Shown: one piece after another, positions 8,224-15,641 of the stretch
Numbering within the stretch: the stretch's first letter is position 1
How the letters are laid out: each line of letters opens with the position of its first letter
Assembly: GCA_023398335.1 (NCBI GenBank)
Contig: JAEWSJ010000018.1
Span: 1 to 42,995, forward strand
DNA: 42,995 nucleotides
Direction: 5' to 3'
DNA from: Bacillota bacterium
GTDB taxonomy: Bacteria > Bacillota_I > Bacilli_A > RFN20 > CAG-288
Program-made: the position numbers and the translations under genes
The notes under the pieces: generated by a model
What the model was told of the DNA's origin: nothing
Databases searched by the model: none
The model's input: the letters and a program-made list of their open reading frames with translations, nothing else

Positions 8224-10062
8224 TTATTTCTTTTCTGTGAAGTCAGCATCAACAACATTGTCATCTTTTTTATCAGAAGATGAAGCAGATGTATTTGCAT
8301 TAGCGTCTGGTTGAGGTTGTGGTTGAGCTTGGGCAGCTTGTTGAGCATAAGCAGCAGCTTTTTCAAGTTCATCAACTTTGGCTTTCAATGTTTCAATATC
8401 GTTCTTTTCAAGAGCAGCCTTCATCTCATCTCTGATCTTTGTTGCTTGTTCTTTTTGATCGGCAGACATCTTATCACCGGAAGTCTTGATTGAATCATCG
8501 ATAGAAGAAATAAGTTGTTCAGCTTTATTCTTAATTTCAACTTCTTCTTTTCTCTTATCATCAGCCTCTTTATTAGCTTCGGCTTCTTTGACCATTCTAT
8601 CGATTTCATCTTTAGAAAGACCATTGGAACCGGAAATAGTAATTTGTTGCTCTTTTTGTGTATCTAAGTCTTTAGCTTTAACATTAACAATACCGTTAAC
8701 ATCAATTGAGAAAGTAACTTCAATACGTGGTTCACCTCTTCTGGCTGGTCTAATACCATCAAGTTTGAAATGACCTAACATCTTGTTATCATGAGCCATT
8801 GGACGTTCACCTTGGTAAACAACAACATCAACAGCTGGTTGATTATCTTCTGCAGTTGAGAAGACTTGTGACTTAGTAGTAGGAATAGTGGTGTTTCTAG
8901 TAATAAGTGGAGTCATAACACCACCCATAGTTTCAATACCTAAGGTTAATGGAGTGACATCAAGAAGAACAATGTCTTTTAAGTCTCCTCTAATAACGCC
9001 ACCTTGAACAGCAGCTCCAATAGAAACTGCTTCATCTGGGTTAATTGACATATTTGGTTGTTTACCTAATAATCTCTTAACAAGTTCAACAACACATGGC
9101 ATACGTGTAGAACCACCGATTAATAAAACTTCATGTAAATCGTTGGATGTAAGTTTTGCATCTTGTAAAGCTTTTCTAACAGGATCTTCACATCTTCTTA
9201 ATAAGTCTCTAGTTAAATCTTCAAATTTAGCTCTAGATAACTTTGTTTCAAAGTTAACTGGGCCATTCTCATTCATAGCGATATATGGAAGAGTAATGAT
9301 TGCTTCAAGAGAAGAAGATAAGGTGATCTTAGCTTTTTCAGATTCATCCTTTAATCTTTGTAAAGCCATCTTATTTGTTGATAAATCAACGTTTGTTTCT
9401 TTCTTAATTTCGGAAATCAACCATTTTTGAATAGCATCATCCCAGTCATCACCACCAAGTTGAGCATCACCGGAAGTTGAAACAACTTCATATGTGCCAT
9501 CACCGATATCAAGAATGGAGACATCGAATGTACCACCACCTAGATCGAAAACCAAAATCTTTTGATCTTTATCATTCTTCAAACCATAAGCTAAAGCGGC
9601 CGCTGTTGGTTCGGAAATAACTCTAACAACATCAAGACCTGCAATTGTACCGGCATCTTTTGTCGCTTGTCTTTGAGCATCATTGAAGTATGCTGGGCAA
9701 GTAATAACTGCTTTCTTAACTTCGTGACCGATATTCTCTTCAGCATATTTCTTCATATAAGCAAGAACTTTTGCTGATATTTCTTGTGGTGTATAGTCTT
9801 TGTTAATACAACCGATATGAGCCTTGTAACTTGAGCCCATTTTTCTCTTAATAGAATAAATGGTGTCTGGATTTGTAACTATTTGACGCTTTGCCGCATC
9901 ACCAACAATCTCTTCACCATTAGGTTTAAATGAGACAACACTTGGTGTGGTGTTGTGACCTTCTGGGTTTGGAATAACTTTAACGTTTCCATCTTCTTGC
10001 ATGTAAGAAACAACAGAGTTTGTTGTTCCTAAATCGATACCAATAATAACTTCTTTTGCCAT
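8224..10062 (-). CDS. dnaK: Chaperone DnaK (Hsp70)
   Basis: 612 residues. ATP-driven folding chaperone. The nucleotide-binding domain opens with IIGIDLGTTNSVVSYM (phosphate loop 1) and contains VFDLGGGTFDVSIL and EVLLIGGSTRMPCV; the linker DVTPLTLGIET begins the substrate-binding domain. The C-terminal tail is Gln/Pro/Ala-rich and ends VVDADFTEKK, close to the usual acidic tail that binds client and partner proteins. AGGAGG precedes the start. Third gene of the hrcA operon, 20 nt after grpE. Confidence 0.99.
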   Translation of the reverse strand: MAKEVIIGIDLGTTNSVVSYMQEDGNVKVIPNPEGHNTTPSVVSFKPNGEEIVGDAAKRQIVTNPDTIYSIKRKMGSSYKAHIGCINKDYTPQEISAKVLAYMKKYAEENIGHEVKKAVITCPAYFNDAQRQATKDAGTIAGLDVVRVISEPTAAALAYGLKNDKDQKILVFDLGGGTFDVSILDIGDGTYEVVSTSGDAQLGGDDWDDAIQKWLISEIKKETNVDLSTNKMALQRLKDESEKAKITLSSSLEAIITLPYIAMNENGPVNFETKLSRAKFEDLTRDLLRRCEDPVRKALQDAKLTSNDLHEVLLIGGSTRMPCVVELVKRLLGKQPNMSINPDEAVSIGAAVQGGVIRGDLKDIVLLDVTPLTLGIETMGGVMTPLITRNTTIPTTKSQVFSTAEDNQPAVDVVVYQGERPMAHDNKMLGHFKLDGIRPARRGEPRIEVTFSIDVNGIVNVKAKDLDTQKEQQITISGSNGLSKDEIDRMVKEAEANKEADDKRKEEVEIKNKAEQLISSIDDSIKTSGDKMSADQKEQATKIRDEMKAALEKNDIETLKAKVDELEKAAAYAQQAAQAQPQPQPDANANTSASSSDKKDDNVVDADFTEKK

Positions 10063-10082
10063 AATAATAATTCCTCCTAAAT

Positions 10083-10694
10083 TTATTTGCTTTCTACAGC
10101 AGAATCATCTTTCTTTTCTTCTTCAACTTTTTTCTTCGTAACAACAACCATTGCTGGTCGAATAAGTCTATCTTTTAAGATATAACCTTTCACATATACT
10201 GAGGCGACCAAGTTATCTTGTTCTCCATCAATAGTTTGAATAGCGTGCATTTTATTTTCATCAAATGCCTCACCCTTCTTTGGATCGATAATAACAACTT
10301 GTTCATTATCTAAGACTTTTTCAAATTGAGAATAAATCATTCTGAAGCCTTGTAAATAATTCTTAATGACTGGATCTTTTGGTTCTTGTCTTAACGCCAT
10401 ATCCAAACTATCAAGTGGTTGTAACAATTCTTCAATGAAACCTTGAGCACGATATTTAATCATTTGTTCGTGGTCTCTTTGTAATGACTTTCTAGTGTTA
10501 TCTAAATCAGCATACGCTTCATAATATTTATTTTTCCACGCTGTCGATTCATCTTTTACTTTCTCAAGTTGAGCTTCTAGATAAGAACATTGTTCTTTAT
10601 ATTTCTCTTCTTTACGAGATAGCTTCTTTTCATTTTGACTTTCTTCAGAAGTATCTTTTACTTCTTCTTGTTCTTTTTTCGCTTCCTCTGACAT
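10083..10694 (-). CDS. grpE: Nucleotide exchange factor GrpE
   Basis: 203 residues. Releases ADP from DnaK. The first 60-70 residues are highly charged and coiled-coil forming, then the core with YADLDNTRKSLQRDHEQ and the long dimer helix, and a C-terminal beta domain (VYVKGYILKDRLIRPAMVVVTK). Its start codon overlaps the hrcA stop by one base (TAATG), so translation is probably coupled. Confidence 0.97.
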   Translation of the reverse strand: MSEEAKKEQEEVKDTSEESQNEKKLSRKEEKYKEQCSYLEAQLEKVKDESTAWKNKYYEAYADLDNTRKSLQRDHEQMIKYRAQGFIEELLQPLDSLDMALRQEPKDPVIKNYLQGFRMIYSQFEKVLDNEQVVIIDPKKGEAFDENKMHAIQTIDGEQDNLVASVYVKGYILKDRLIRPAMVVVTKKKVEEEKKDDSAVESK

Positions 10695-11734
10695 TATTTC
10701 TCCTCTTTCTTTTCTTTATCTTCTTCTATATAATCACCGAAGTATTTGGAAAACTCTAGTGCCATATATTCTAGAGTTGATAAGACTTTTCTATAATCCA
10801 TTCTTTGTGGACCAACAATCGCAATACGCGAATCATTCAAGAATTTATGAGAGACAATCGCTAAATCGTCATCATCATCTTGAACGTAATTAACGTGTTC
10901 GGAAATATGACACATATTAGAAACAGCTTCTTTGAATTTTTCCGGATCATCAAGCATTTCTAATATCTTTTGTAATTTCTTTTTATCGTCATCATATTCA
11001 GGAACATCGAGTAATCTACTTGCCCCATAAGTTGATATTCTTTCTTTAGCAAACTTAATAAACGTTTCTGCAAAGGCATCAACTATAACTGAAGAAGACT
11101 TTCCTAATTTTTCAATTAGCAACGGCTTAATAGCTTCGAGTTTTGGAGCAATATCTAGAATGCTACTTCCCGATAATCTCTTATTTAACATATCAACGCA
11201 ATTCATTACATCTTTTGATGTTTGACCATCGTTTAAGAGAAATGTTTTGTTTTCGACATGTCCGCGATCGGTAACAAATACCGCTGTAGCTGCTTGCTGA
11301 CTAATCGGAATAATCTGAATTGAAACTAGATGCTCATCTTTTGATTCAGGTCCGAGAACAACTGTAGCAAGATTTGTCATTTCTGATAAAATCTCACATG
11401 ATTTTTCCATCACTTCTTCAACAGATTGAGATTTCTTCTTGAGAACAATTTGGAATTCTTTCTTAAACTGTTCGTCAACTTCAACTTCATCATCTTTAGA
11501 TAAGTGTTCGACATAATACTTATATCCCTTTGATGAAGGGACTCTTCCCGATGAAGTATGAGTTTTTTCAATGAAACCCAATTTCTCAAGTTCCATCATC
11601 TCATTCCTTATCGTTGCGGAAGAAAAATCAAGATTGTATTTTTCAATTAAGGTATTAGAACCAATCGGTTCGGCATTAGAAATAAAATCTTCAACGATTA
11701 GTTTCAAAATGTATTCTCTTCTTGAAAGACTCAT
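10694..11734 (-). CDS. hrcA: Heat-inducible repressor HrcA
   Basis: 346 residues. Represses chaperone genes by binding CIRCE; active folding depends on free GroE in the known cases. The N-terminal winged helix shows RREYILKLIVEDFISNAEPIGS and LDFSSATIRNEMMELEKLGFIEKTHTSSGRVPS, the typical HrcA DNA-binding block, followed by the GAF-like domain (VVLGPESKDEHLVSIQIIPIS). First gene of the operon, so it controls itself through two CIRCE copies at 11747-11819. The start has AGGAGG-like GGAGGAAAA upstream. Confidence 0.98.
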   Translation of the reverse strand: MSLSRREYILKLIVEDFISNAEPIGSNTLIEKYNLDFSSATIRNEMMELEKLGFIEKTHTSSGRVPSSKGYKYYVEHLSKDDEVEVDEQFKKEFQIVLKKKSQSVEEVMEKSCEILSEMTNLATVVLGPESKDEHLVSIQIIPISQQAATAVFVTDRGHVENKTFLLNDGQTSKDVMNCVDMLNKRLSGSSILDIAPKLEAIKPLLIEKLGKSSSVIVDAFAETFIKFAKERISTYGASRLLDVPEYDDDKKKLQKILEMLDDPEKFKEAVSNMCHISEHVNYVQDDDDDLAIVSHKFLNDSRIAIVGPQRMDYRKVLSTLEYMALEFSKYFGDYIEEDKEKKEEK

Positions 11735-11746
11735 TTTTCCTCCTTT

Positions 11747-11773
11747 TTAGCACTCATAACATCTCAGTGCTAA
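11747..11773 (-). promoter_or_regulatory. CIRCE operator (proximal copy)
   Basis: Inverted repeat TTAGCACTC-N9-CAGTGCTAA read on the plus strand; one mismatch to TTAGCACTC-N9-GAGTGCTAA. It lies at the predicted transcription start, just after the -10 box. Confidence 0.95.
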
Positions 11774-11777
11774 GTAT

Positions 11778-11805
11778 ATTATAAACCAGTTTTTAGCAAT
11801 GTCAA
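11778..11805 (-). promoter_or_regulatory. Promoter of the hrcA operon
   Basis: Minus-strand TTGACA (11805-11800), 16-nt spacer, TATAAT (11783-11778): both boxes are consensus. It is flanked by two CIRCE copies. Confidence 0.92.
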
Positions 11806-11819
11806 CTAATTAGTGCTAA
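11793..11819 (-). promoter_or_regulatory. Second, degenerate CIRCE over the -35 box
   Basis: On the minus strand TTAGCACTA-N9-CATTGCTAA, with exactly the CIRCE spacing; eight of nine and seven of nine arm bases match. It covers the TTGACA box, so binding would block RNA polymerase directly. Confidence 0.7.
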
Positions 11820-11826
11820 TTTTTAT

Positions 11827-11868
11827 AAAAAAAAATCTTACGTAAGCAATTATAAGCCTACATAAGAT
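11827..11868 (-). terminator. Terminator of the zinc-ribbon membrane protein gene
   Basis: On the minus strand ATCTTATGTAGGC and GCTTACGTAAGAT form a 13-bp stem (two G-T pairs), followed by nine T. It starts within 10 nt of the stop codon. Confidence 0.9.
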
Positions 11869-11876
11869 TTATCACT

Positions 11877-12416
11877 TTAGAATTTCTTACCACATTTACG
11901 ACAAAACTTAGCTTCAATATCGTTTTTTTCTCCACAATAACTACAAGTTTTTGTCAATGGAGAACCGCAAGTATTGCAGTACTGCGCATCTCCGTCATTT
12001 TCTTCACCGCATTTAGGACATCTTTTCTTACGGTTAATATCAGTACTAACTTCTCCACAATATGGATCTTCTTCATCTTCACCTTTGTAGAAATGATCAA
12101 ACATTCCATTAAATCTATGGTTGAACATTCTCATCTGCGAAGAAGCGATTAAAGTAGAGCCAACTGAAATAAACATAAAAGCTAGTACTGGAATGAAGAA
12201 TGCTCCTGCTCCAATCATTCCGCCACCCATAAAGGTTCCAAAAATAATGACCATAAGAATTATTCCTATAATTAAAAAAATTATACCAACAATTCTTCTT
12301 GATCTTTTAGTTGTTTTTTTCTTTTCATCTTTATCAGAAGAAGAATCTTTGGTTTTGTTTTTTCCACGATTCATATACTCATCAAAATCAAAATCATCCA
12401 TGTCGTTTTTATTCAT
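11877..12416 (-). CDS. Membrane protein with two C-terminal zinc ribbons
   Basis: 179 residues; I do not recognise a named family. Residues 1-40 are acidic then lysine-rich (DDFDFDEYMNRGK, then KKKTTKRSRR), a likely cytoplasmic stop-transfer context. Two hydrophobic segments follow (about 42-62, IVGIIFLIIGIILMVIIF, and 70-92, GAFFIPVLAFMFISVGS). The C-terminal 45 residues hold two zinc-ribbon units with paired CxxC knuckles: CPKCGEENDGDAQYCNTCG and CSYCGEKNDIEAKFCRKCG. Such ribbons usually bind zinc and make protein contacts. It is a single gene with its own terminator, upstream of but not joined to hrcA. Confidence 0.85.
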   Translation of the reverse strand: MNKNDMDDFDFDEYMNRGKNKTKDSSSDKDEKKKTTKRSRRIVGIIFLIIGIILMVIIFGTFMGGGMIGAGAFFIPVLAFMFISVGSTLIASSQMRMFNHRFNGMFDHFYKGEDEEDPYCGEVSTDINRKKRCPKCGEENDGDAQYCNTCGSPLTKTCSYCGEKNDIEAKFCRKCGKKF

Positions 12417-12562
12417 TAACTCATTCCTCTTTCAATATAATTATTATAGATTATATTAATTAAAAAAGAGCGAATATTAATCAATTTTTATAATTTTTTT
12501 GACAATTACTGATCTTCAAGTATGTTTTCTCCTTTATTAAGCCTATTAATTCCAAAAATTAC

Positions 12563-12591
12563 TTGCATATAAAAAAAATTTATGATTAAAT
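12563..12591 (+). promoter_or_regulatory. Promoter of the tRNA-Asp/tRNA-Phe unit
   Basis: TTGCAT (12563-12568), 17-nt spacer ending TGA, TTAAAT (12586-12591), placing the transcription start a few bases before the first tRNA. A second possible pair, TTGACA near 12500 with TATGTT, lies further upstream. Confidence 0.6.
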
Positions 12592-12603
12592 AATACTTGC
12601 GCC

Positions 12604-12679
12604 GGATCAGTGGTGTAGCGGTTAACATGCCTCCCTGTCACGGAGGAGATCGCGAGTTCGATTCTCGTCTGATCCGCCA
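12604..12679 (+). tRNA. tRNA-Asp (GTC)
   Basis: Acceptor GGATCAG pairs with CTGATCC, the anticodon stem is CCTCC/GGAGG with loop CTGTCAC (anticodon GTC), T-loop TTCGATT, discriminator G and encoded CCA. Confidence 0.97.
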
Positions 12680-12688
12680 TTGTATAAT

Positions 12689-12764
12689 GGCCCGGTAGCT
12701 CAGTTGGTAGAGCAAGGGACTGAAAATCCCTGTGTCGAGGGTTCGATTCCCCCCTGGGCCACCA
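12689..12764 (+). tRNA. tRNA-Phe (GAA)
   Basis: Acceptor GGCCCGG pairs with CTGGGCC (one G-T), the anticodon stem is AGGGA/TCCCT with loop CTGAAAA (anticodon GAA), T-loop TTCGATT, discriminator A and encoded CCA. Nine bases after tRNA-Asp, so co-transcribed. Confidence 0.97.
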
Positions 12765-12777
12765 TTATACTAAAAAT

Positions 12778-12806
12778 AGCGGTAACCTTATGGCTACCGC
12801 TTTTTG
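12778..12806. terminator. Bidirectional terminator (tRNA unit and sugar operon)
   Basis: AGCGGTA and TACCGCT form the stem; TTTTTG follows on the plus strand and ATTTTTAG on the minus strand. It ends the tRNA unit from the left and the symporter operon from the right. Confidence 0.85.
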
Positions 12807-12807
12807 T

Positions 12808-14379
12808 TTACTTCGATTTTCTTTCTTTAATTTCACGACACATATTGGTATATGTTGTTTCATCTATCTTATAAAATTTCTTAACAAGAATATATGTAAC
12901 AACGAATAATAACATCGGTAATATTGCAACGCCTAATTTATAGATTAGAACGTTAAAAGCAGAAGCGGCAGATGTCGCCTGATTACACAATTCATTTACC
13001 ACCTCAGTTGTTGATGAACCGATAGCTGCTTGTTGTTGGTAAGTAGATATATTACTTACTATAGCCATCAAGCCACTTACAAATAAGAATAAATATAAGA
13101 CACCTTGTTGAATAGCACTAGATAACTTAGCTGTTAATGGTCTAAGCGAGAAAATAACCGCTTCTTTTCTTTCTCCAAATTTCCATTCGTTATATTCAAT
13201 GGTATTTGCCATCATCATAATAAGCATTAATCCGATGACACCTTGTGAGGAGAAAATAATAATTCCAATAATACATAAAGGAATCAGATAAGCAATGCTT
13301 AACGTTCCTTCAGCTGTTAAAGGAGAAACTGAAAGATATTTACCGCCTCCAAGTGGAAGGCCATAAATAAAGAAGGCAATATAACCAACAACATTTAGAA
13401 TAATACAAATATTCCACAATTTAGCACGAGTAAAATGTTTGCTTAATACTGGGAACAAGAACTGCGCTAAAATAACTCCTAGTCCATATACAACTGTAAA
13501 GTATGTCATAACGGAAGAACCAATAGTATAATTTACCGCAAAATAGAAATAGTTAATACCTAACGCATTTAATATTCCTGAACCGGTGTAATAAATAAAG
13601 AAAATAATGGTAGCCCATTTTGTTTGATCATTTTTCTTTAAAATCTCAAACATATCTTTAAATTTTGGTACATCGTGTTTCTGCTCTTCTTCGATATCTC
13701 TAGCATGTTCAGGTGCGAAGAAATACAATACAATTTGAAGAACTAAGAATAAAACAATTACACAGTCAGTAATAATTCTATATGAAATTTGATAACCAAA
13801 CGCTCCCGAAATAATCGGAGTTAAACCAGCAACAATAAATTGACCTACAGAACAGAAGATTGACATCAATGTAGTAATACTAGCTCTTTGCTTTTCTTCA
13901 CTAGTTAAAGAAGGTAGCATTGCCCAATAAGCGATATCATTCATCGTGTAAGTTAAGCCCCATAATAAATAGAATACCGCAAACCATCCGACATATCCCC
14001 AACCTTGTAGGGCTGGAATATATTGTGGAACAACGAATAAACAATAAACAACTACCGCATTTGTTAATGCACCGATAATAATCCAAGGTTTATACTTACC
14101 AGTTTTAAAATGTATTTTTTCAATCAATACGCCCATAAACGGATCGTTTAATGCGTCGAATATTCTATATCCAATTACCAAGCCGGAAATAACACCAAAC
14201 ATCGCAACAAACGATGAATTATCCCCAGAAGGAGTTAAAATACCTGAGTACTGAATATATGTTAATAAAAATAAACTTACTAAAGCATATGCTGCATCGC
14301 GTCCTATAGCCGCGGTTGAATACAACCATTTTGTCTTCTTAGGGACATTATCGCCTTCGTAGAATCCTAATCCATTCAT
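12808..14379 (-). CDS. GPH-family sugar:cation symporter (MelB-like)
   Basis: 523 residues with about 12 membrane segments. Takes up glycosides or oligosaccharides with a cation, leaving them unphosphorylated. Typical GPH features are the start (KKTKWLYSTAAIGRDAAYALVSLFLLTYIQYS), FDALNDPFMGVLIEK after helix 2, KTGKYKPWIIIGALTNA, and the central NDIAYWAMLPSLTSEEKQRASITT. The C-terminal part keeps MANTIEYNEWKFGERKEAVIFSLRPLTAKL. AGGAGG lies inside the last codons of the GH1 gene 2 nt upstream, so it is translated with it. The substrate is inferred from the neighbouring alpha- and beta-glucosidases: gluco-oligosaccharides. Confidence 0.92.
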   Translation of the reverse strand: MNGLGFYEGDNVPKKTKWLYSTAAIGRDAAYALVSLFLLTYIQYSGILTPSGDNSSFVAMFGVISGLVIGYRIFDALNDPFMGVLIEKIHFKTGKYKPWIIIGALTNAVVVYCLFVVPQYIPALQGWGYVGWFAVFYLLWGLTYTMNDIAYWAMLPSLTSEEKQRASITTLMSIFCSVGQFIVAGLTPIISGAFGYQISYRIITDCVIVLFLVLQIVLYFFAPEHARDIEEEQKHDVPKFKDMFEILKKNDQTKWATIIFFIYYTGSGILNALGINYFYFAVNYTIGSSVMTYFTVVYGLGVILAQFLFPVLSKHFTRAKLWNICIILNVVGYIAFFIYGLPLGGGKYLSVSPLTAEGTLSIAYLIPLCIIGIIIFSSQGVIGLMLIMMMANTIEYNEWKFGERKEAVIFSLRPLTAKLSSAIQQGVLYLFLFVSGLMAIVSNISTYQQQAAIGSSTTEVVNELCNQATSAASAFNVLIYKLGVAILPMLLFVVTYILVKKFYKIDETTYTNMCREIKERKSK

Positions 14380-14381
14380 AT

Positions 14382-15641
14382 TTATTTACCTCCTAAATAT
14401 TTATTTATCATCTCTAAATTAACTTCTTTATTCTTAATAATATCTTGATAAAATAACGAACTTAAGCGTGGTATTTTATCCTCAGTTTCGTAATTATACT
14501 CAATCAATCCGAAACATGCACTTTCTCCTTCCTTCCATTCAAAGTTATCGTAGAAAGTCCAATAATAATAACGCTTCACATACGATAATTTACTTAATTC
14601 TTTCAAATGATCATAGATATATTTACTTCGGAATTTATCTTTTTTATCACACGTTCCGTTCTCAGTAATATATATTTCTTTATTGAATAAATTAAATAAT
14701 CTTTCGCATACCTTTCTTATTCCCACGGGATCAATAGCCCATCCTAGATCATTTCTTGAAAAATTAGGTCCTGGAGAATATGAGAAACCTTTTACTTCAT
14801 TTGAGGTATAGTAATTTATACCTATATAATCATAAAAGACACCTTTTTTTAGAGATATTAGTCCTAAAGGAAAAGTAAACTTTCCAAATCCCATAGCTTT
14901 TTCGATTGCCATATTGAAACATTGATCGAAGATATGTGTGCAAAATTTATCAATTAAATTGTTTCTTCTTTTAGGAGTAAAATAAACAATATGATTGGCA
15001 AATCCAACTTTTGCATCTACGTCTTTTTCGTGAATTATCTTATAAGCGCTAATATGACATCTTGCCATGTTTTTTAGTACTTTTATTGATTTAATAAAGC
15101 TTTTTTCTTCGTTTACCCACTCGCCAAATAGATAACAATTCATCGCGTAAATATTAGGCTCATTAATTGTGCAATACTCATGAACTAAATCTTTGAGATT
15201 ATCAACTACATAACTAACATATTCAGCGAAATAACGATTGTTCTTCTTTTTTACAAAACCACCTTTCGCTTCAAACCACAGTGGATTTGAAAAATGATGC
15301 AGGGTTACAAGTGGTTTTATTCCATTATCTAATAAAAGCTTAATCTCAGATCGATAATGTTCCATTGCCGAAGAAGAAAACTTTCCTTCTTCTACCTCAA
15401 TACGCGACCATTCGAGCGAAAATCTATAAGTTTCAATTCCCATATTTTTCATTCGAAGAATATCATCTTTATAATTAAGATAATGCCTGTTTGCACGTAA
15501 TGGAGTTGATTTGTCTCTAGTTTTATCACCGTTTTTTGTCCATTCGTACCACGAATTATATGTATCCCCTCCTTCAATTTGAGTTGAAGCGGTTGCAACG
15601 CCAAGAATAAAGTCTTCATTAAGCTTAAATGGCTCAATCAT
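14382..15641 (-). CDS. Glycoside hydrolase family 1, probable beta-glucosidase
   Basis: 419 residues from the chosen start, slightly short for GH1 (about 450). Retaining hydrolase: the acid/base Glu is in TINEPN (about residue 159) and the nucleophile Glu in ITENG (about 325). The sequence YDNFEWKEGESACFGL has the Glu-Trp pair of true beta-glucosidases rather than the phosphate-binding S-K-Y pattern of 6-phospho enzymes; this fits a symporter, not a PTS, in the operon. The start at 15641 has GGAG 8-9 nt upstream and overlaps the end of the GH13 gene by 8 nt; an upstream ATG at 15680 lies further inside that gene and lacks a ribosome site. Confidence 0.92.
   Translation of the reverse strand: MIEPFKLNEDFILGVATASTQIEGGDTYNSWYEWTKNGDKTRDKSTPLRANRHYLNYKDDILRMKNMGIETYRFSLEWSRIEVEEGKFSSSAMEHYRSEIKLLLDNGIKPLVTLHHFSNPLWFEAKGGFVKKKNNRYFAEYVSYVVDNLKDLVHEYCTINEPNIYAMNCYLFGEWVNEEKSFIKSIKVLKNMARCHISAYKIIHEKDVDAKVGFANHIVYFTPKRRNNLIDKFCTHIFDQCFNMAIEKAMGFGKFTFPLGLISLKKGVFYDYIGINYYTSNEVKGFSYSPGPNFSRNDLGWAIDPVGIRKVCERLFNLFNKEIYITENGTCDKKDKFRSKYIYDHLKELSKLSYVKRYYYWTFYDNFEWKEGESACFGLIEYNYETEDKIPRLSSLFYQDIIKNKEVNLEMINKYLGGK

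Noticed and set aside
12680..12874. Open frame of 64 codons over the tRNA-Phe gene.
   Set aside because: It lies across a complete tRNA and its terminator; the codons are the tRNA sequence itself.
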